A stretch of DNA of 57,577 nt from Chromera velia (Eukaryota > Sar > Chromeraceae), in assembly GCA_018398765.1 (NCBI GenBank), contig JAHBMJ010001660.1, positions 48,819-106,395 of the forward strand. Reading direction: 5' to 3'. Of the stretch, positions 34,278 to 46,600 are shown one piece after another. Under the pieces are notes generated by a model. That model did not search any database, was not told where the DNA came from, and worked only from the letters and a program-made list of their open reading frames with translations. The translations under genes were made by a program, and so were the position numbers. Each line of letters opens with the position of its first letter. The stretch's first letter is position 1.

Positions 34278-34879
34278 AAGGTGAGGAAGGAGAGAAGGAG
34301 AAAGGTGAGGAGGGAGAGAAAGAGAGAGCTGAGGAAGGAGAGAAGGAGAGACATGAGGAAGGAGAAAAGGAGAGAGTTGAAGAAAGAGAGAAGGAGAGAC
34401 CTGAGGAAGGAGAGAAGGAGAGAGTTGAAGAAGGAGAGAAGGAGAGACGTGATAAAGGAAAGAAGGAGAGAGTTGAGGAAGGAGAGAAGGAGAGAGGTGA
34501 GGAAGGAGAGAAGGAGAGAGGTGAGAAAGGAAAGAAGGAAAGAGGTGAGGGAGATGATGGTCTTGCTCATGAGTCAGACGAGATGTCGGAGTCTGACTTT
34601 TTAGGTAGTGAGGGGGATTTTGAAGAGAATGAAGGCGGCGGTGTTGAAGAGAAGGAAGGGGGGGAGCCTCTTGCGGACCCTTATATTGAGAGGAAGCAAG
34701 AGGACAAAGCGGGCACAGATGTGCCGGAGAAATCTATGTTCTCCTCTATCATTACGGTGGTAAAGGAGGTCCGATTGTCGGTTAGAGGGGGGCGAGGAGT
34801 GGTGTGCGGACAAAGGGACAGACTCGCACACAAAGGTGAGTCTCTGACTATGCAGCTTTCCTTCGTCAATGCACCTTAG
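34229..34879 (+). CDS. Hypothetical protein with EEGEKER-type octapeptide repeats
   Basis: Open frame of 216 residues. The first 16 codons lie in the right direct repeat. About 95 residues of 8-residue repeats follow (consensus EEGEKERx, 24 bp each, from 34277 to about 34555), then an acidic segment (SDEMSESDFLGSEGDFEENEGG) and a basic tail containing IITVVKEVRLSVRGGRG. It predicts a highly charged, extended or coiled-coil protein. A possible donor (AAAGGTGAGT) at about 34832 suggests the real gene may be spliced. No family was recognised. Pure repeat ORFs can be non-coding, but the open acidic segment beyond the repeats favours coding. Confidence 0.4.
   Translation: MLLHLLLHGWLASQCYEGEEGEKEKGEEGEKERAEEGEKERHEEGEKERVEEREKERPEEGEKERVEEGEKERRDKGKKERVEEGEKERGEEGEKERGEKGKKERGEGDDGLAHESDEMSESDFLGSEGDFEENEGGGVEEKEGGEPLADPYIERKQEDKAGTDVPEKSMFSSIITVVKEVRLSVRGGRGVVCGQRDRLAHKGESLTMQLSFVNAP
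34277..34555 (+). repeat. 24-bp tandem repeats (about 11-12 units)
   Basis: Unit approximately gaggaaggagagaaggagagagtt, with substitutions mainly at the last codon (GCT, CAT, GTT, CCT, CGT, GGT). Frame is preserved throughout. Confidence 0.85.
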
Positions 34880-35847
34880 ATCTGGATTCTAATGGTCATG
34901 AAAGTAACTGCGACTTCAGAAAACGATAATCAATCGCATATCAATCGCACATCAATCGCACATTTGCTTTGTGTACAAACATATGTCAAACGCAGCTGAG
35001 AGATACTAAAGGGGGGGGGTCAAATGGGTTGAGGCGTCTCGAAGTGTAGAGGAGAGAAGACTTTGTGCTTCTAATGCTCCCCACCTTTTTCCTCTTTTCT
35101 CTGTCAGATCTGTGATTTGATTAATTAATATTATATTTGATAATGCCAAATAATGTTTCATGGTGTATACATTCATGAATAATCATTTTAATATAGTTTG
35201 ATTCATTTTTATTACTACTTATTTGGATATATTGAGGGTTATTGAATCTAATATTAAATAATAGTGCAATTGATGATCTAGTTGATGATGTATGTACAGT
35301 TTTTCTTTTTATTACCTAACTTAATAGTCATTTTGTTCTTAAAACGCCTTAACCGGCTTATATAGAATAGGATGGGATTTATATTTCGGGCTACCCTGTG
35401 GTCTACCACCGGGCCTCGACTTGCACCCTGAGAGGCACGGTTGTCGCCGCGGGGCGGCAAACGGTCAAGCTAGTAGGCTAGAACCGCGGCGCTAGCGCCG
35501 CGGAAAGCTTGGGCAGGCACCGCGGCTGCACCGCGGCTGCGCCGCGGTGCTCACCAATTAAGGCTGCTCTAGAAACACTGCCGCGGAGGGGCCTGGAAAG
35601 GACCGCGGAAAAAGGGCCACTCTAGAAAGCCTGCGTCGATCACCTAGCTGGAGTCGGAAGTCACGGTTGGTCGCTTGATGTGGTCAATCGATTGCCGTCC
35701 TGTGGTATCACACAATATGTCGGAAAGAAAATAGCCAAGTCCGTTTCTTGCAGCAAAGGCTGTTGAATCGAGGTCATCAGAAAAGGTTGAAAGCTCGTCT
35801 CCTCCCTTGTCTGCTTGCGCATATCCGTAGACGGAGAGCCAGTCACA
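34880..35847. other. Intergenic: AT-rich then CCGCGG-rich cluster
   Basis: AT-rich DNA at 35110-35340 gives way to a second CCGCGG cluster at 35440-35620, containing a 20-bp palindrome and CCGCGGCTG direct repeats. Two ctctagaaa motifs (35568 and 35621) recall gtttctaga at 31534 in the opposite orientation. No gene was seen before the transporter start. Confidence 0.5.
35484..35503. repeat. 20-bp perfect palindrome
   Basis: ccgcggcgctagcgccgcgg equals its reverse complement. It is followed by three CCGCGG(CTG) copies up to about 35551. Confidence 0.9.
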
Positions 35848-37080
35848 ATGCCAACGCCAAAGACTAGCACCTCCTCTGCGGGGGACTCGCAGCTGATGAT
35901 CTCGCTGTATATGGCTTTGAATTTTGGATCGAGTCTTCTAATTATCTGGACGAACAAGCTCACATACCTTGCGGGCTTCAAGTATACCATTGCGTTGACG
36001 TGTCTTCATTTCGTATTCACTTCTTTTGGATTGGAACTGTCTCGTATGTTGGGACTCTTCTCCCACAAAAGCATTTCGTGGTTCGAGGTCGTGCCTATCA
36101 GCTTATCTTTTTGCGGTTTTGTCGTGTTCAACAACCTCAGCTTGCAGTACAACACAGTCGGACTCTACCAGTTGACAAAGGTGATGACCACCCCAACCAT
36201 TGTTGCCATCGACTTCTTCTACTACCACCGGACCCTGCCCTTCTGGCAGAACATCAGCCTTATCCCTATCATTATTGGAGTCATTCTGGCCACTGTCACG
36301 GACCTCTCTGTGAATTTTTGGGGCGTGGTCTTCGGGGCCTGCGGCGTTCTCTCCACAAGCTTCTACCAAATCTGGGTCAAGACTGAACAGGTGGGTGGGT
36401 CGGTGCGTTGACCGTGTGTGCCTTTCGCTCTACCCGCTGAGAACCATCTCGCTCATTTCTCCATGCAGTGCGGATGAGTGGCGAATTATGACCTGTGAGA
36501 GAAGGAAGAGAAGGAGAGGAGTGGGCGTGTGGAGACGGAGAAAATACAGACCCTGACAAACCAGAAGTGGCGTGTTTGTATGATGTAGGAGAATAGCAAG
36601 AGTGACAAGAAGAGCTTTTTTCTTCGTCGGAGAATGGAGAGACTGAGAAGGAATGCTCTGCTGTGAGAGAACGAAACGACGAACAGGAAAGAAGGAGTGT
36701 GTGTTATGAAAGAGGACGAGAAAAAGTGACAATCCTAATGTCAGTAGATATAGGTGGAATCCAGAGCGCTGCATACATCAGACTAATATAGTAGGTGACC
36801 TTGCGCTTCTCCCCCGTCTCCATTGATCGAGTGCAGAAACGGTTGGACTGCAATGCCCCTCAGCTGTTGGCGTACCAGTCCCCGGTGTCTTGTCTGTTCC
36901 TTTTGTGTGCGATGCCTTTCTTGGAAGACCTCTCGTCCCCTGAGGCCGGTCTCTTCTTTTTCGAGTGGACAACAGACGCCACTCTGTACCTGTTCGGCTC
37001 AGGTGGGTTGTCTCAGAGTCTCCCTCCCTCTGTGTGTGCGTGCGTGCGTTCGTGCTTGTGTGTGTACGTGTGTACGTGTG

Positions 37081-37126
<46 letters not shown>

Positions 37127-37134
37127 CGTGCGTG

Positions 37135-37169
<35 letters not shown>

Positions 37170-38926
37170 ATTTTCTTCCTCTGTTCCTCCAGGAGACAAC
37201 CCGCGCTTACCGTTTCCTTTCCATCCTCCATTCAGATCTTTGGGTTTTTGTTGCTTCCTTCCAAACCCCCCTCTTTTTGATTCGACCTCTCCCGTGCCCC
37301 CTTAGCCTGCCGCTCTCTTTCCTGCAGAGAAAGAGACAAAAGAAGGGAGAGCAGCCGTCTCGTTTTCTTTTGAAAAGAGAGAGGGGGAGAGAGAGAGAGA
37401 AGCCGTCCTCGTTTCTTTTGAGGTATGGAGAAAAGTGAATATACGTAGGCGAGGACAGTGTGTCATCCTTTGTTCTCTTCACTTCTCCGGTCGATTTGAT
37501 TCGTCTCCCTTTGTAATGCCCGCCTTCCCGTTGGTTCCTGCAGCCTTTTGCGCATATCTGGTGAACCTTTCGATCTTCTTAGTCATTGGGAAAACGTCCG
37601 CAATCAGCTACAACGTTCTTGGACACTGCAAGACGGTGGCTGTGCTTCTCTCGGGATGGGTGCTGTTCGCTGAACCTATCAACGCACACGGACTACTAGT
37701 GAGTGGGGTCGTTTTCTCTGCAAATTTGCCCTTAGTTTTCTCTTCCCACCTTTCCCGGGCCCTTTTTTGCCTCCTTTCCTGTTTTTCTCCCTCTTCTTCC
37801 TTCCTTCCTTCCTTCCTTCCTTCCTTCTCTTATTCTTTCCTCCTTTCCTTCCTGCTGTTTTTCCTTCTTTCATGTTTTTTTTTCTTTCTTCCTTTTGTTC
37901 TGCTTTGTCTCTCTCGGGGTGCGCGTACATACATCAATCCAACATTTTCTTGTATCAAGAAGAGCTCACATGCGGACGCAAAAATGATGCCTCGTCTTGT
38001 TTGTAATCTGCGGGGGGCATTTTTGTCTCTCCACATGATGCTCACCAGTCATGTCTCGTCTCTTTCCAGTCGTCTTCTAGCGTCTACTTCACCCGAGGTG
38101 TTGCACTTGTCCTCAGTTCCTCTCTCTGGACTGTGCCTTCTTGCACTTCTCTTTTCTCAACTCATTCATTCACTCGCTACCGCACTCAGTTGCTTACTAA
38201 GTCACTCACTCAGTGACTTATCCACTTATTCACTCAAACGGTTACTCAAACAGTCGTCATGTCACTTTTTCACTTGCTCGCTGACCCATTCACCCAATCA
38301 ACCACTGGCTCGCTCACGTTATCACTCGATGTGGGTGGCCTCTCAGTTGTTCTCTTGCATCTGTCTCTCGAACCCTGCCTTTCCCTTTGTTTTGCCATGC
38401 GTCGCGTGTCTCTGCTTCTGTGGCTTTGACATACTCCTTCTGCCTGAATGATGCACGACAGAAGAGGTGTCTCCAGGAGCAAATCTTGAACCATGAGACA
38501 TGTCCTACCCTCGCCGTATTTCACTCTGCCTTGCAACATCCCAGAGAGAAAAAAGGGGAGATTCTATTTTGCCATGAAACAAAAGACCTCGGAAACAAAA
38601 ACCCTTTCGAAGGCCTGCTGCTCTTTCTTTTATGCTACAAAACTGACATAAAGGAGCTACATACATGCATTGCGTCATCCGACCTGCAGGGAGTGCTGCT
38701 GACTCTGTTCGGCATCATCTGGTACACTCACCTGAAGCTCTCCCCTGCTGCTTCCCCACCCAGTGGCCAGGGGAAGGACAAAGAGGTGACCCCAATAGGA
38801 CGGAGGGACAACGAATTGGAGAAGGGGGAGGTCGAGCTGTCTGACATAACCACCGAGGCAGAAGACCATCCTCTGAAGGGAAAAGTAGATGCAGGACCGG
38901 AAGAAAGACGTGCCAGCGTTAATTGA
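35848..38926 (+). CDS. TPT/SLC35-family sugar-phosphate or nucleotide-sugar transporter
   Basis: Four exons with closing phases: 35848-36390, 36837-37002, 37544-37698 and 38690-38926, giving about 366 residues, which is usual for the family. The start is the ATG at 35848 ([15 protein letters not shown]). About ten membrane segments are visible. Family-type motifs include [18 protein letters not shown], where the KVMTTP stretch resembles the substrate-binding Lys region of SLC35E/TPT proteins; [20 protein letters not shown]; and [19 protein letters not shown], matching the second signature (GN.K). The C-terminus is a charged cytosolic tail (about 60 residues). Such carriers exchange nucleotide sugars or phosphorylated sugars across Golgi/ER or plastid membranes. 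The closest resemblance by eye is SLC35E3-like; the substrate cannot be read from sequence. No plastid transit peptide was seen, so a secretory membrane is more likely. Confidence 0.88.
37036..37168. repeat. (GT)n microsatellite in transporter intron 2
   Basis: Two GT blocks separated by gcgtgcgtgcgtgcat lie within the intron 37003-37543. ORFs made of H/T or C/V residues across it are artefacts. Confidence 0.9.
37699..38689. other. Long transporter intron with (TTCC)n
   Basis: The third intron of the transporter gene, 991 bp, contains ccttccttcc repeats at about 37796-37830 and CACTCA/CACTT runs at 38150-38320. The ORFs inside it are not considered real. Confidence 0.7.
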
Positions 38927-40730
38927 GATGACTGATTCAATGCAAGAATGGGATCAAAGTAGACCTAGAAATAGACCAATTAAAGTTTGCGTCACTGGCA
39001 GGAGTGCCGGCTTCTTTAATTGAAACCCTTGTGGTCTGTGTGTGTAGATAAAATTACGACCTAGATATTACAACACTAGCGACTTCAAGTCTAAGTGTTA
39101 TCTGTAAAGTTATTTTTACAATACTAAAGTCTGACCACAGACTTTGGACTTTAAAACTTCTTTGGTTTTATAACTTTAAGAATAAAAGGCTTCAATATAT
39201 TGATTTGTTGTTTAGGATTATTTAGCTTTTTAAAACGTTTTCCAGTGCATTGTATGACAAAAAACTTTTAAAGTGCGTTTCAAAAGTTATATTTTAGAGT
39301 CTACAGATTCAAAGCTGACTTTAAACTTTATTTTACTTTAAAACTTTACAAATCACACCTAGCTTTAAGTTCGATACCATATACAAATTACACATGCATG
39401 CAGTGTTACATGCAGTGCAATACTAACAATGATCCCGACAATGAAATTGGTTCTAGAATTGGCTAGAGAATTGGTTAAATATGGTTAGCATTAGTTACAG
39501 TATATTATATTTGCATAACACTTTTATTGCTTTGTCCCTCTTATCTGGCCACCTTATGGTGTCCAGATAGAAGGTAAAGCGAGGATAAGAACCTTAGGAA
39601 GATCTAGAGAAGGAACGTGAGCAACACTAACTCAAGCAACACCTTATAGGTTCATGTAAACCAGGTCTCAATCCTATTTTGACTCTAAGAGGTCCTATCG
39701 AGCTTTGTCTTCAGACTTCTGACTGTATAGATTTATGCAATATGATTCACTGACTTCGGTTGACTTCAACTTAAACTTGCCGTAGGATGTTGCTCAGACA
39801 ACATGTTGCTAAAGAGGCCAAACGTAGGCTTGCATGCATGAGCAGAGCCTCAAGTGCGACACATACTGGCAGACTGCGTATACGCACAGTGGCGGAGCAT
39901 GGCGTTGGTATGCGAGCTCATTCAGATACAGCGCATGCGAGGGTCCAGAGGGCAGCGCTACAGGGTAGGACTCCATATTATATACTTTTGATATTAATAG
40001 ATTAATAGATTTGTATATGTAAGTATAATTATCTGTGAATATAACATTAAATTTATGCATGAAATAATATAAAGACTAGTATAAAGAAAAATAACAAGAA
40101 AACACAATTTGGTGAGAAGCAAACTAGCAAGATGCATAGAATCGAAGGAATCGATCGATCAAGTGCACTTCACATACAAATCTTTTTCCCTTCTAGATGA
40201 TTTATTGAGCTAAAGTCTTCCGATTTGTGCCCTCTGTTCTCTTCCATTGCTGTTTGCTTTTACTGATTGTCTTCAATATGCAATAAGCGTTGCAGCGCAG
40301 GTCCTGAGATTGGTCAGATTGAGAATAAAAGTTTCATGTGACGAATGACGCCTGTCAAGATGAAAAGTGAGAGTTTCAATGGCTCACTGACACCTCCCAA
40401 AGCCTTGCCAACTTACTCCAACCTCGCTGTATTACTACTGTATGCCTGGGAGCTCGAGGAACATCGTCTGCAACATTGACTGGACCGGATGGAGAGAGAA
40501 CCCGGTCATATCCAGTTGGGCAACACATGGCAACACTCTCAATTAATTCGTTGATATTCGTTGACAATTATGCATACATGCATGGCAGGCTGGCCGGCGC
40601 GGCGCTCAAGCACAGCACACGCGCGAAAATGCATGCGCCGTGGAATTTTAATTCTTCGATCATGCATGCATGTATGCATGCATCGATCCATGCGAGATGC
40701 ACGCATGCAGCACGTACGTGTTGCATCGCG
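38927..40730. other. AT-rich intergenic DNA
   Basis: Repeated ACTTTAAA/TTTAAAAC motifs occupy about 39120-39360. A short inverted pattern (ttatctggccacc...ggtgtccagataga) lies near 39540-39572. TGCATGCATG runs occur at 40660-40720. No exon was recognised; the 72-residue ORF at 39787 has no support. Confidence 0.5.
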
Positions 40731-40745
40731 TAAATATATATAAAG
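40731..40745 (+). promoter_or_regulatory. Candidate TATA element upstream of the cyclase gene
   Basis: taaatatatataaag lies about 50 bp before an ATG at 40781 and 275 bp before the cyclase start at 41006. If transcription begins near 40765, the 40781 ORF is an upstream ORF in the 5' leader. Inference only. Confidence 0.35.
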
Positions 40746-40780
40746 TACGTACCTCCGTTTCACTGAGATTGCCTGTCACA

Positions 40781-40930
40781 ATGGCTGAAGAGAGACCTCT
40801 TGGTTGTATCGTCTGCAGTAAAGATGCTTTGAGATGTCTCTCGATGGGGTGTACCCTTGAAAGGTTTCGCCTTTCCAAAAAGAGGATTGGCAGCGTTGAC
40901 CTATACGCATGCATGTTGCAATACATGTGA
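40781..40930 (+). CDS. Possible upstream ORF / small Cys-containing peptide
   Basis: 49-codon ORF beginning MAEERPLGCIVCSKDALRC and ending before the cyclase start. Codon use is reasonable, but no domain was recognised. It could be a leader uORF repressing cyclase translation, a first exon of a longer product, or chance. Confidence 0.25.
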   Translation: MAEERPLGCIVCSKDALRCLSMGCTLERFRLSKKRIGSVDLYACMLQYM

Positions 40931-41005
40931 ATCAGCAGGAGACCAAAATCAATTGTCTTTGCCCCTGCGAGAGAGCCCCTCGAATAGGGTTGAGCAGAAG
41001 GAAGG

Positions 41006-43634
41006 ATGGCGAAGATGATGGGAAAGAAGGAGAAGGAGGAGGACCCCGAAAACGTGCACGGGGTAGACGACGAGCCGACAATTCCCCAAAAGTTAGAGGA
41101 CTTCTTTGACGGGAAGTACATGCAAGTGGTGATGACCTTGATCACCATCTTCGCTCTGTTTGGTGATGACATTCGTCTGGCAACTTTCGAGAAGAAAGAC
41201 GACCCTTGGTTCTTTGCCACCTTCATTCTTTGCTTTCTGGCGTTTCTGGTTGAGTTGGTGGTCTTCTCAGTTATCAAGGAGGACTATAAGTGGTCCTTCT
41301 TCTTCTGGTTGGACTTCGTTGCGACTTTCTCCATCATTCCAGACATTGCATGGATTACAGACCCGATCCTTCAACTGATGCAACTGGACAGTGCAAGCAA
41401 CTCCGCAGCTGCAAGAGCAGGACAAGCAACGCAGGCAGGAACACGAGCAGGGCGAATTGTGCGTCTCGTCCGACTAATCCGATTAATTCGAATTGCGAAA
41501 CTCTACAAGTACTGTTCCAAAGCTTCAGAAGAAGATCTAGAAGAGAAGTTGAGAGAGGAGGCAAAAGCTGCCATGAACGCCAAACAGGCGGCCCTGAAGA
41601 GAGTAGAGGCAAGCCGACTGGGCAAGTTTCTCTCTGAACAAACCACGAGAAAGATCATTGTGGGCGTCCTCCTGATGCTCTTCGTTATTCCTCTGCTGCA
41701 AGTGGAGGAAGAAGACAACTCCAGATTTTTCGGCCTACGTCAGATCTTTTGGTATGGACGCTCTGGGTGCACCGACACAGAAGCGCTGTCCGTGCACTGC
41801 GAGCAACAGGTCTGTCAGCTTTATCTGAAATGATGAAAAGGAAGGGCTTTCTGAAGGATTTGGATTTATTCTCCCTTGACGCTTGCCCTTGTTTTTTCTT
41901 CTCAGTAAGTTCATTTCGGTCCCCCCATTTCCTTCTTTTGGTCCTCTCTCACGCATGCCTTCCCCTACCTTCCTCTTCGTCGTCTTTTCTTCTCTTCCGA
42001 TTTAGGCTGCAATCTCTCTTGCGCTGGATTGCACTCATTTGCCTTTCTATTGTCTTCGTACAACTTTGAGTAATCTGCAGAACGGTGCCTGGATCACTCT
42101 AGATGGGTGGGACTTTATGTTGTTCAGATACACAAAGAGCTCGGTGACACCAGGGTCTGATGTCAACAGGTGGGGGGAGGAGGGGGTCTTACTGAGCCGC
42201 AGAGCCTCAGGAAGTTGTGAGGGAGGTTTAGGATGTCTTCTGGATTGTGTGTGTGGCTGGGTGGTGTGCTTCACTGTTCTGTGTTGTCTGCACGACATGA
42301 TTTGCCCGGCCTTCCCTCTTCGCACAGCTTTGCTCCTCGCGCGGACACTCGCCCGTCTAGTTGTCGCTTTGTGCACGTGACTGATTGTCTGTTTGTTTAC
42401 ATGCATGATTGCATGTCTGAATTTTTTCTCCGCACGTTTTTCAGTCATTCACTCGGTGGCGCATCTTTTAAATTGTCTTTCTGTGCTTCTGTGTGTTTCG
42501 TTGGATCCCTCCCTCAGGTTTCCCCTTCTCTGGCTCCAGGCTCCTGACTTGCGTTCGGTCCGTTATTTGTCGCATGCAGGGGATACATGTTTCCTCTTCG
42601 GTTTACTTACTCCCTTTTTCTTTTTTCCTTTCCAACTTCTACACTTTCCGTTGTTCTAGTCCCTTTCTGTCTTTCATTTCCCCAAGGGGGCGGAAAGAAA
42701 TGCCCGACGCTCATTCGAGAGGCACAAAAGCTGGCAGACAGTCAGCAGAAGACCTGGCTGTAGTTTCCATCCCCACCACATCCTCTTGGGGGTCGTCCAC
42801 CAGCCGGGGGGGTCTCTTCTTCTCCCTCCGTGTCTCCGTTTCTTTGTCGTATCCTCACTCACTGGTCATACAGCTCCACTTCACGTCTGTGCACTTTGTA
42901 CCTTTGTGCTTGCAGAAGGGGCACATTGAGGATTTCGAGAGCATCACAGGAATCGCTGAGTCTGGGAAGAAACAACTGTGGAGGCAGAACCCGAGATGCG
43001 CAAGTGAGTGAGTGGGAGAAATTAAGCGAGAGGACGGTCTTCGTTTGTGAGGGAACAAAAAGAGCTCGGAAGCGGAGAAAGAGAAAAAGAACAAGAATGA
43101 ATGAAGTCCGATCTCTCCTGTATTGCTTTTCAGCCTCCTTCTCTCTATGGGTGCTCTTGGTGCCTTTTGGACTCTTTTCGTCCTTTCTCTCCACATTCCA
43201 TTTAGGCACTTTGCCTTTTCTGTCCTGTCCTGTCCTCTGTCTGTTTGCTCTGTCTTGCCTGTAGAGAGCTCTGTATCCCCATGTTCCTTCTCTATTGATT
43301 CTCTCTCTCTTTTTGTTCCGTCCTTCTTGCAGCCCTTGATCCCGTGGACTGTCCCTACAGAGACGAGGAACTGGACCTCGTCTCCTTCACTCCTCCTGAA
43401 TGTCTCGACAGGGAGGACTGCGATTCTGTTGCATCGTATGCTCGGTCAGTCTGCACGCATGTCTGTCAAGGCGTACGTGAGTGCCTTCAAGGCCGGTCGG
43501 CCATCGGTGGAACGGACAGGGAAATACTTCACAAGCCATACATCAGTTTTTTCGTGTTGACTTCGATTTCGTCTCCTTGACTGATTTGACTCTGTAGGTG
43601 CGTTGGGGGGACGCTGTCTTGTCTTCGTACGCGC

Positions 43635-43677
<43 letters not shown>

Positions 43678-46600
43678 TGTGTGTGATAGAGAGAACAAAA
43701 GTGGAAAGGCATTTCTTGGATGAACAACAAAAGGAAACAACTTGAAAATACCCATGCCTTTTTCTGCCTGGGCCAATTCAGATTTCAAGTCCAGCTGAGA
43801 GTTCGGGAGTCTGCGATGTGGAGTATGGCCGTGACGGTCAGCTTGTTCACCTAGCCTAGCCAGTCTTTGCTCGAATCCTTGACTCAGCTCCTTTCTGATT
43901 CTTTCCATCTGTATCGCTCTACTTTCTGTGCACTCAGCCCTGCTGACCGACCAATCCACACACGGCCTGTGTCTGTCTGTCTGTCTATCTGTCTGTCTGT
44001 CTGTCTGTCTGTCTCTCCAACTGTCTACCTGTGCACTTTCAACCCCTCGGAGTAGGGTACTCGTGCGAATGTGCCACGCACATAGACTGCTCATCTCTCT
44101 CTGTTCTCATCCAGTTCTGCCGCCGTCTCGTCCGCTGATTCAATGAATGGAAAAAACGGGGGATTCATTTTCTTCCTTCCATCGTGAGCATCCCCCCCCC
44201 TTGCCTTTTTTCCCTCGCGCAGGTGTTCATCATCATTCTATTGGGGACCCTGAGCATGTTGCTCTCTCAAGACACGCAGGTGAGGGGAGCAAAGAGTTCT
44301 CCGCATTTCCTTTTCTTCTCGCAGAAGCTCTTTGCTGTTGTCTTGGAGTTTTTGAAAAGGAAAGGGGTGGCAAGAGCTGGGTTTGGTGATCTCTCTCTCT
44401 TTCTCTCCATCTCTTTGGACATGTGTGTGAATGTGAGAATATTACTGGATTTGTACCTCTCTGTGTCCGCTTGTCAATTCATACGCATAGCTCACTGTCT
44501 GTCTCTATATCCACGCCTCTGTCTACCACGTTACTGTAGTCTGGTGAGTGTGTTCTTTTCCAAATGAATGCCAACTCGTACCGTAAGACGACTCTTTCGG
44601 TGTGTCTACGAATGTGTGCGTGCAGAATCTGGTGATTGCCCCGATAGAGAAGATGGTCAACATCGTCAAACAACTTGCGGACGACCCTCTGAGGAGGCCG
44701 GACGTCTCGGTATCAGAGGAGGAGACGGTGAGAAGGAAGAAGACGTAGACAGCCAAATAGAAAGAAATGGGGGAGGGAACAAGGAGGCTGACAGACAGAC
44801 GTACGGACAAAGAGAACCTGAGATAGACAGCATTGCAGGTAGACCTATTGGAAAGCTTCCAAACAGCAACTTGGGAAGACGCAGCAATGGTGCTGAAAAC
44901 GTTTTCTCACGCAGACCGTGGGGACATGACTCACTGACTGGGAAATGAATAGAGATTCAGAGTAGATTCTCTCGGTGAATCGTGAGCAAAGGCAAGTGAC
45001 TACAGACAGACTCATTTCTGCCCATTATCTCAGACGGACTTTTTGCATTGCCATTGCACCTGCAGAATTCAAAAAAAAAAGCATTGCCATTGCACCTGCA
45101 GAATTCAAAAAAAGGAAAGAAGAAAGGGGGGCCGCAGCTGGAGACCTCGATGTTGGAGGCGACAATTCTCAAAATTGGAGGGCTCCTGCAGGTGGGTTAG
45201 ATCGTTTGCTCACTCGAGAGATCGAAAGCTGGGATGGATGGGGTGTGGCTGGAACCTTGTTGTTCTTCACATTTTCGTGTGTCTACTCGTTGCACTTTCT
45301 CCTTTTTCCATTTCGTTCTTCGTTTCCTCTTTCTGAGCCTTACTTATCTATCCCCTTTTTTGATTTGCTTTCAAGTTCCTTTCTTTCCCTTTGATGCTTT
45401 CTTGAACGAAGGTCGGCTTCGGAGAGGCAGGAGCAGAAGTGATTGGCAACAACATGTCGTCAGGAGACGGTGAGTGAGTAGGGGGGGGATAATTAAGCGT
45501 CAATTGCCGCGTCCTTACTGGAAGATGATGGTCATCTCCTGCGAATACTCTCGACACAAGCACTTTCCTGCCTCTCCCCAACGCGTCCCTGTCGTGTGCT
45601 CGCGGAGTTCTCCTTTTCCCTTCCATCCCTTCCACTTCTTCTCTCCGTCTGCTTCTCTTTGTGTGTGGTTCTACCCCTCCTCTTCCTGTTCCTCTGCGTT
45701 TGCACTCAGTGGAGGAGACTGTTTCCTCGACCGTAGTCAAGAGTGCTGTGTTGTTCATCCTCCCTTTCCAAAAACGTGCGCGTGCGCAGTTGGTATTTTG
45801 CTTCCCCCCCCCCCCCTCTCTCTGTCTCTTTCTTCTGTGCGTCTGCCCCTAAATCCTCTTGCAGGAGAGTTGAACATCATGATTCCCGGCAGGCAGATCA
45901 GTGCGATTTTCGGGTTTCTGGACATCCGGAGGTTCACAGACGGCACAGAGGCTCTGAAGGAGGACGTGATGCTCTTCGTGAACATGGTCGCCAAAATTGC
46001 CCACCACTGCGTTCATAGGTCAGCAGTCGAAAACCTGCTCTTCTTTCTGTACGACTACGGCAGGGGTTGGGACCTTCACGTCTGAAAAAAGGGCAACCCA
46101 GTACGCTTTAGTGATCAGTTTCAGCAATTCTGGATTTTCTTTCGCTATCCCTGTGTCAAATCATGCATATGAAACCTTCCCGCTTTTTCGGCTGATTACC
46201 TTTCTGTGCTGCACTACAGGTGGTCTGGCAGTGCGAACAAGAACGTTGGCGATGCGTTCCTGTTCACCTGGAAGATCGGGAACCTTTTGGAGAAGACGGG
46301 AAAGAAGGTCGGGGGGGAACTGGGACGGGAAGAGAGAGACTGGTGGAGACACAAACTCACATGACGAGATGGCATGCAAGAATGAATTCATTGTTTGGGT
46401 AGAGACGTGTTGCTCTTCCAAAAGTCGGAAGGAAGCACAAGGTCGAGCCTTTTGGGTTGTTTTCTGTTTATGCCGTCGGATGGATGGCTCTGAGTGTCTT
46501 TGGTTCCGAAGCCAAAGGCACGGGATGCCCTTCGCCAGCCTTGAAAGGAAGCGCGGGATCAATTCTGTTCATTTGTACTGATGCAAGTCCCTTAGCGTGC

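Noticed and set aside
36778-37305. H/T-rich and C/V-rich ORFs
   Set aside because: They are readings through the (GT)n intron of the transporter gene.
41355-41718. Minus-strand ORFs within cyclase exon 1
   Set aside because: They are shadows of a well-supported membrane-domain exon on the plus strand.
44825-44940. Extra cyclase exon (VDLLESFQTATWEDAAM)
   Set aside because: The acceptor is good, but no in-phase donor was found, and exons 44626-44727 and 45102-45191 join in phase without it.
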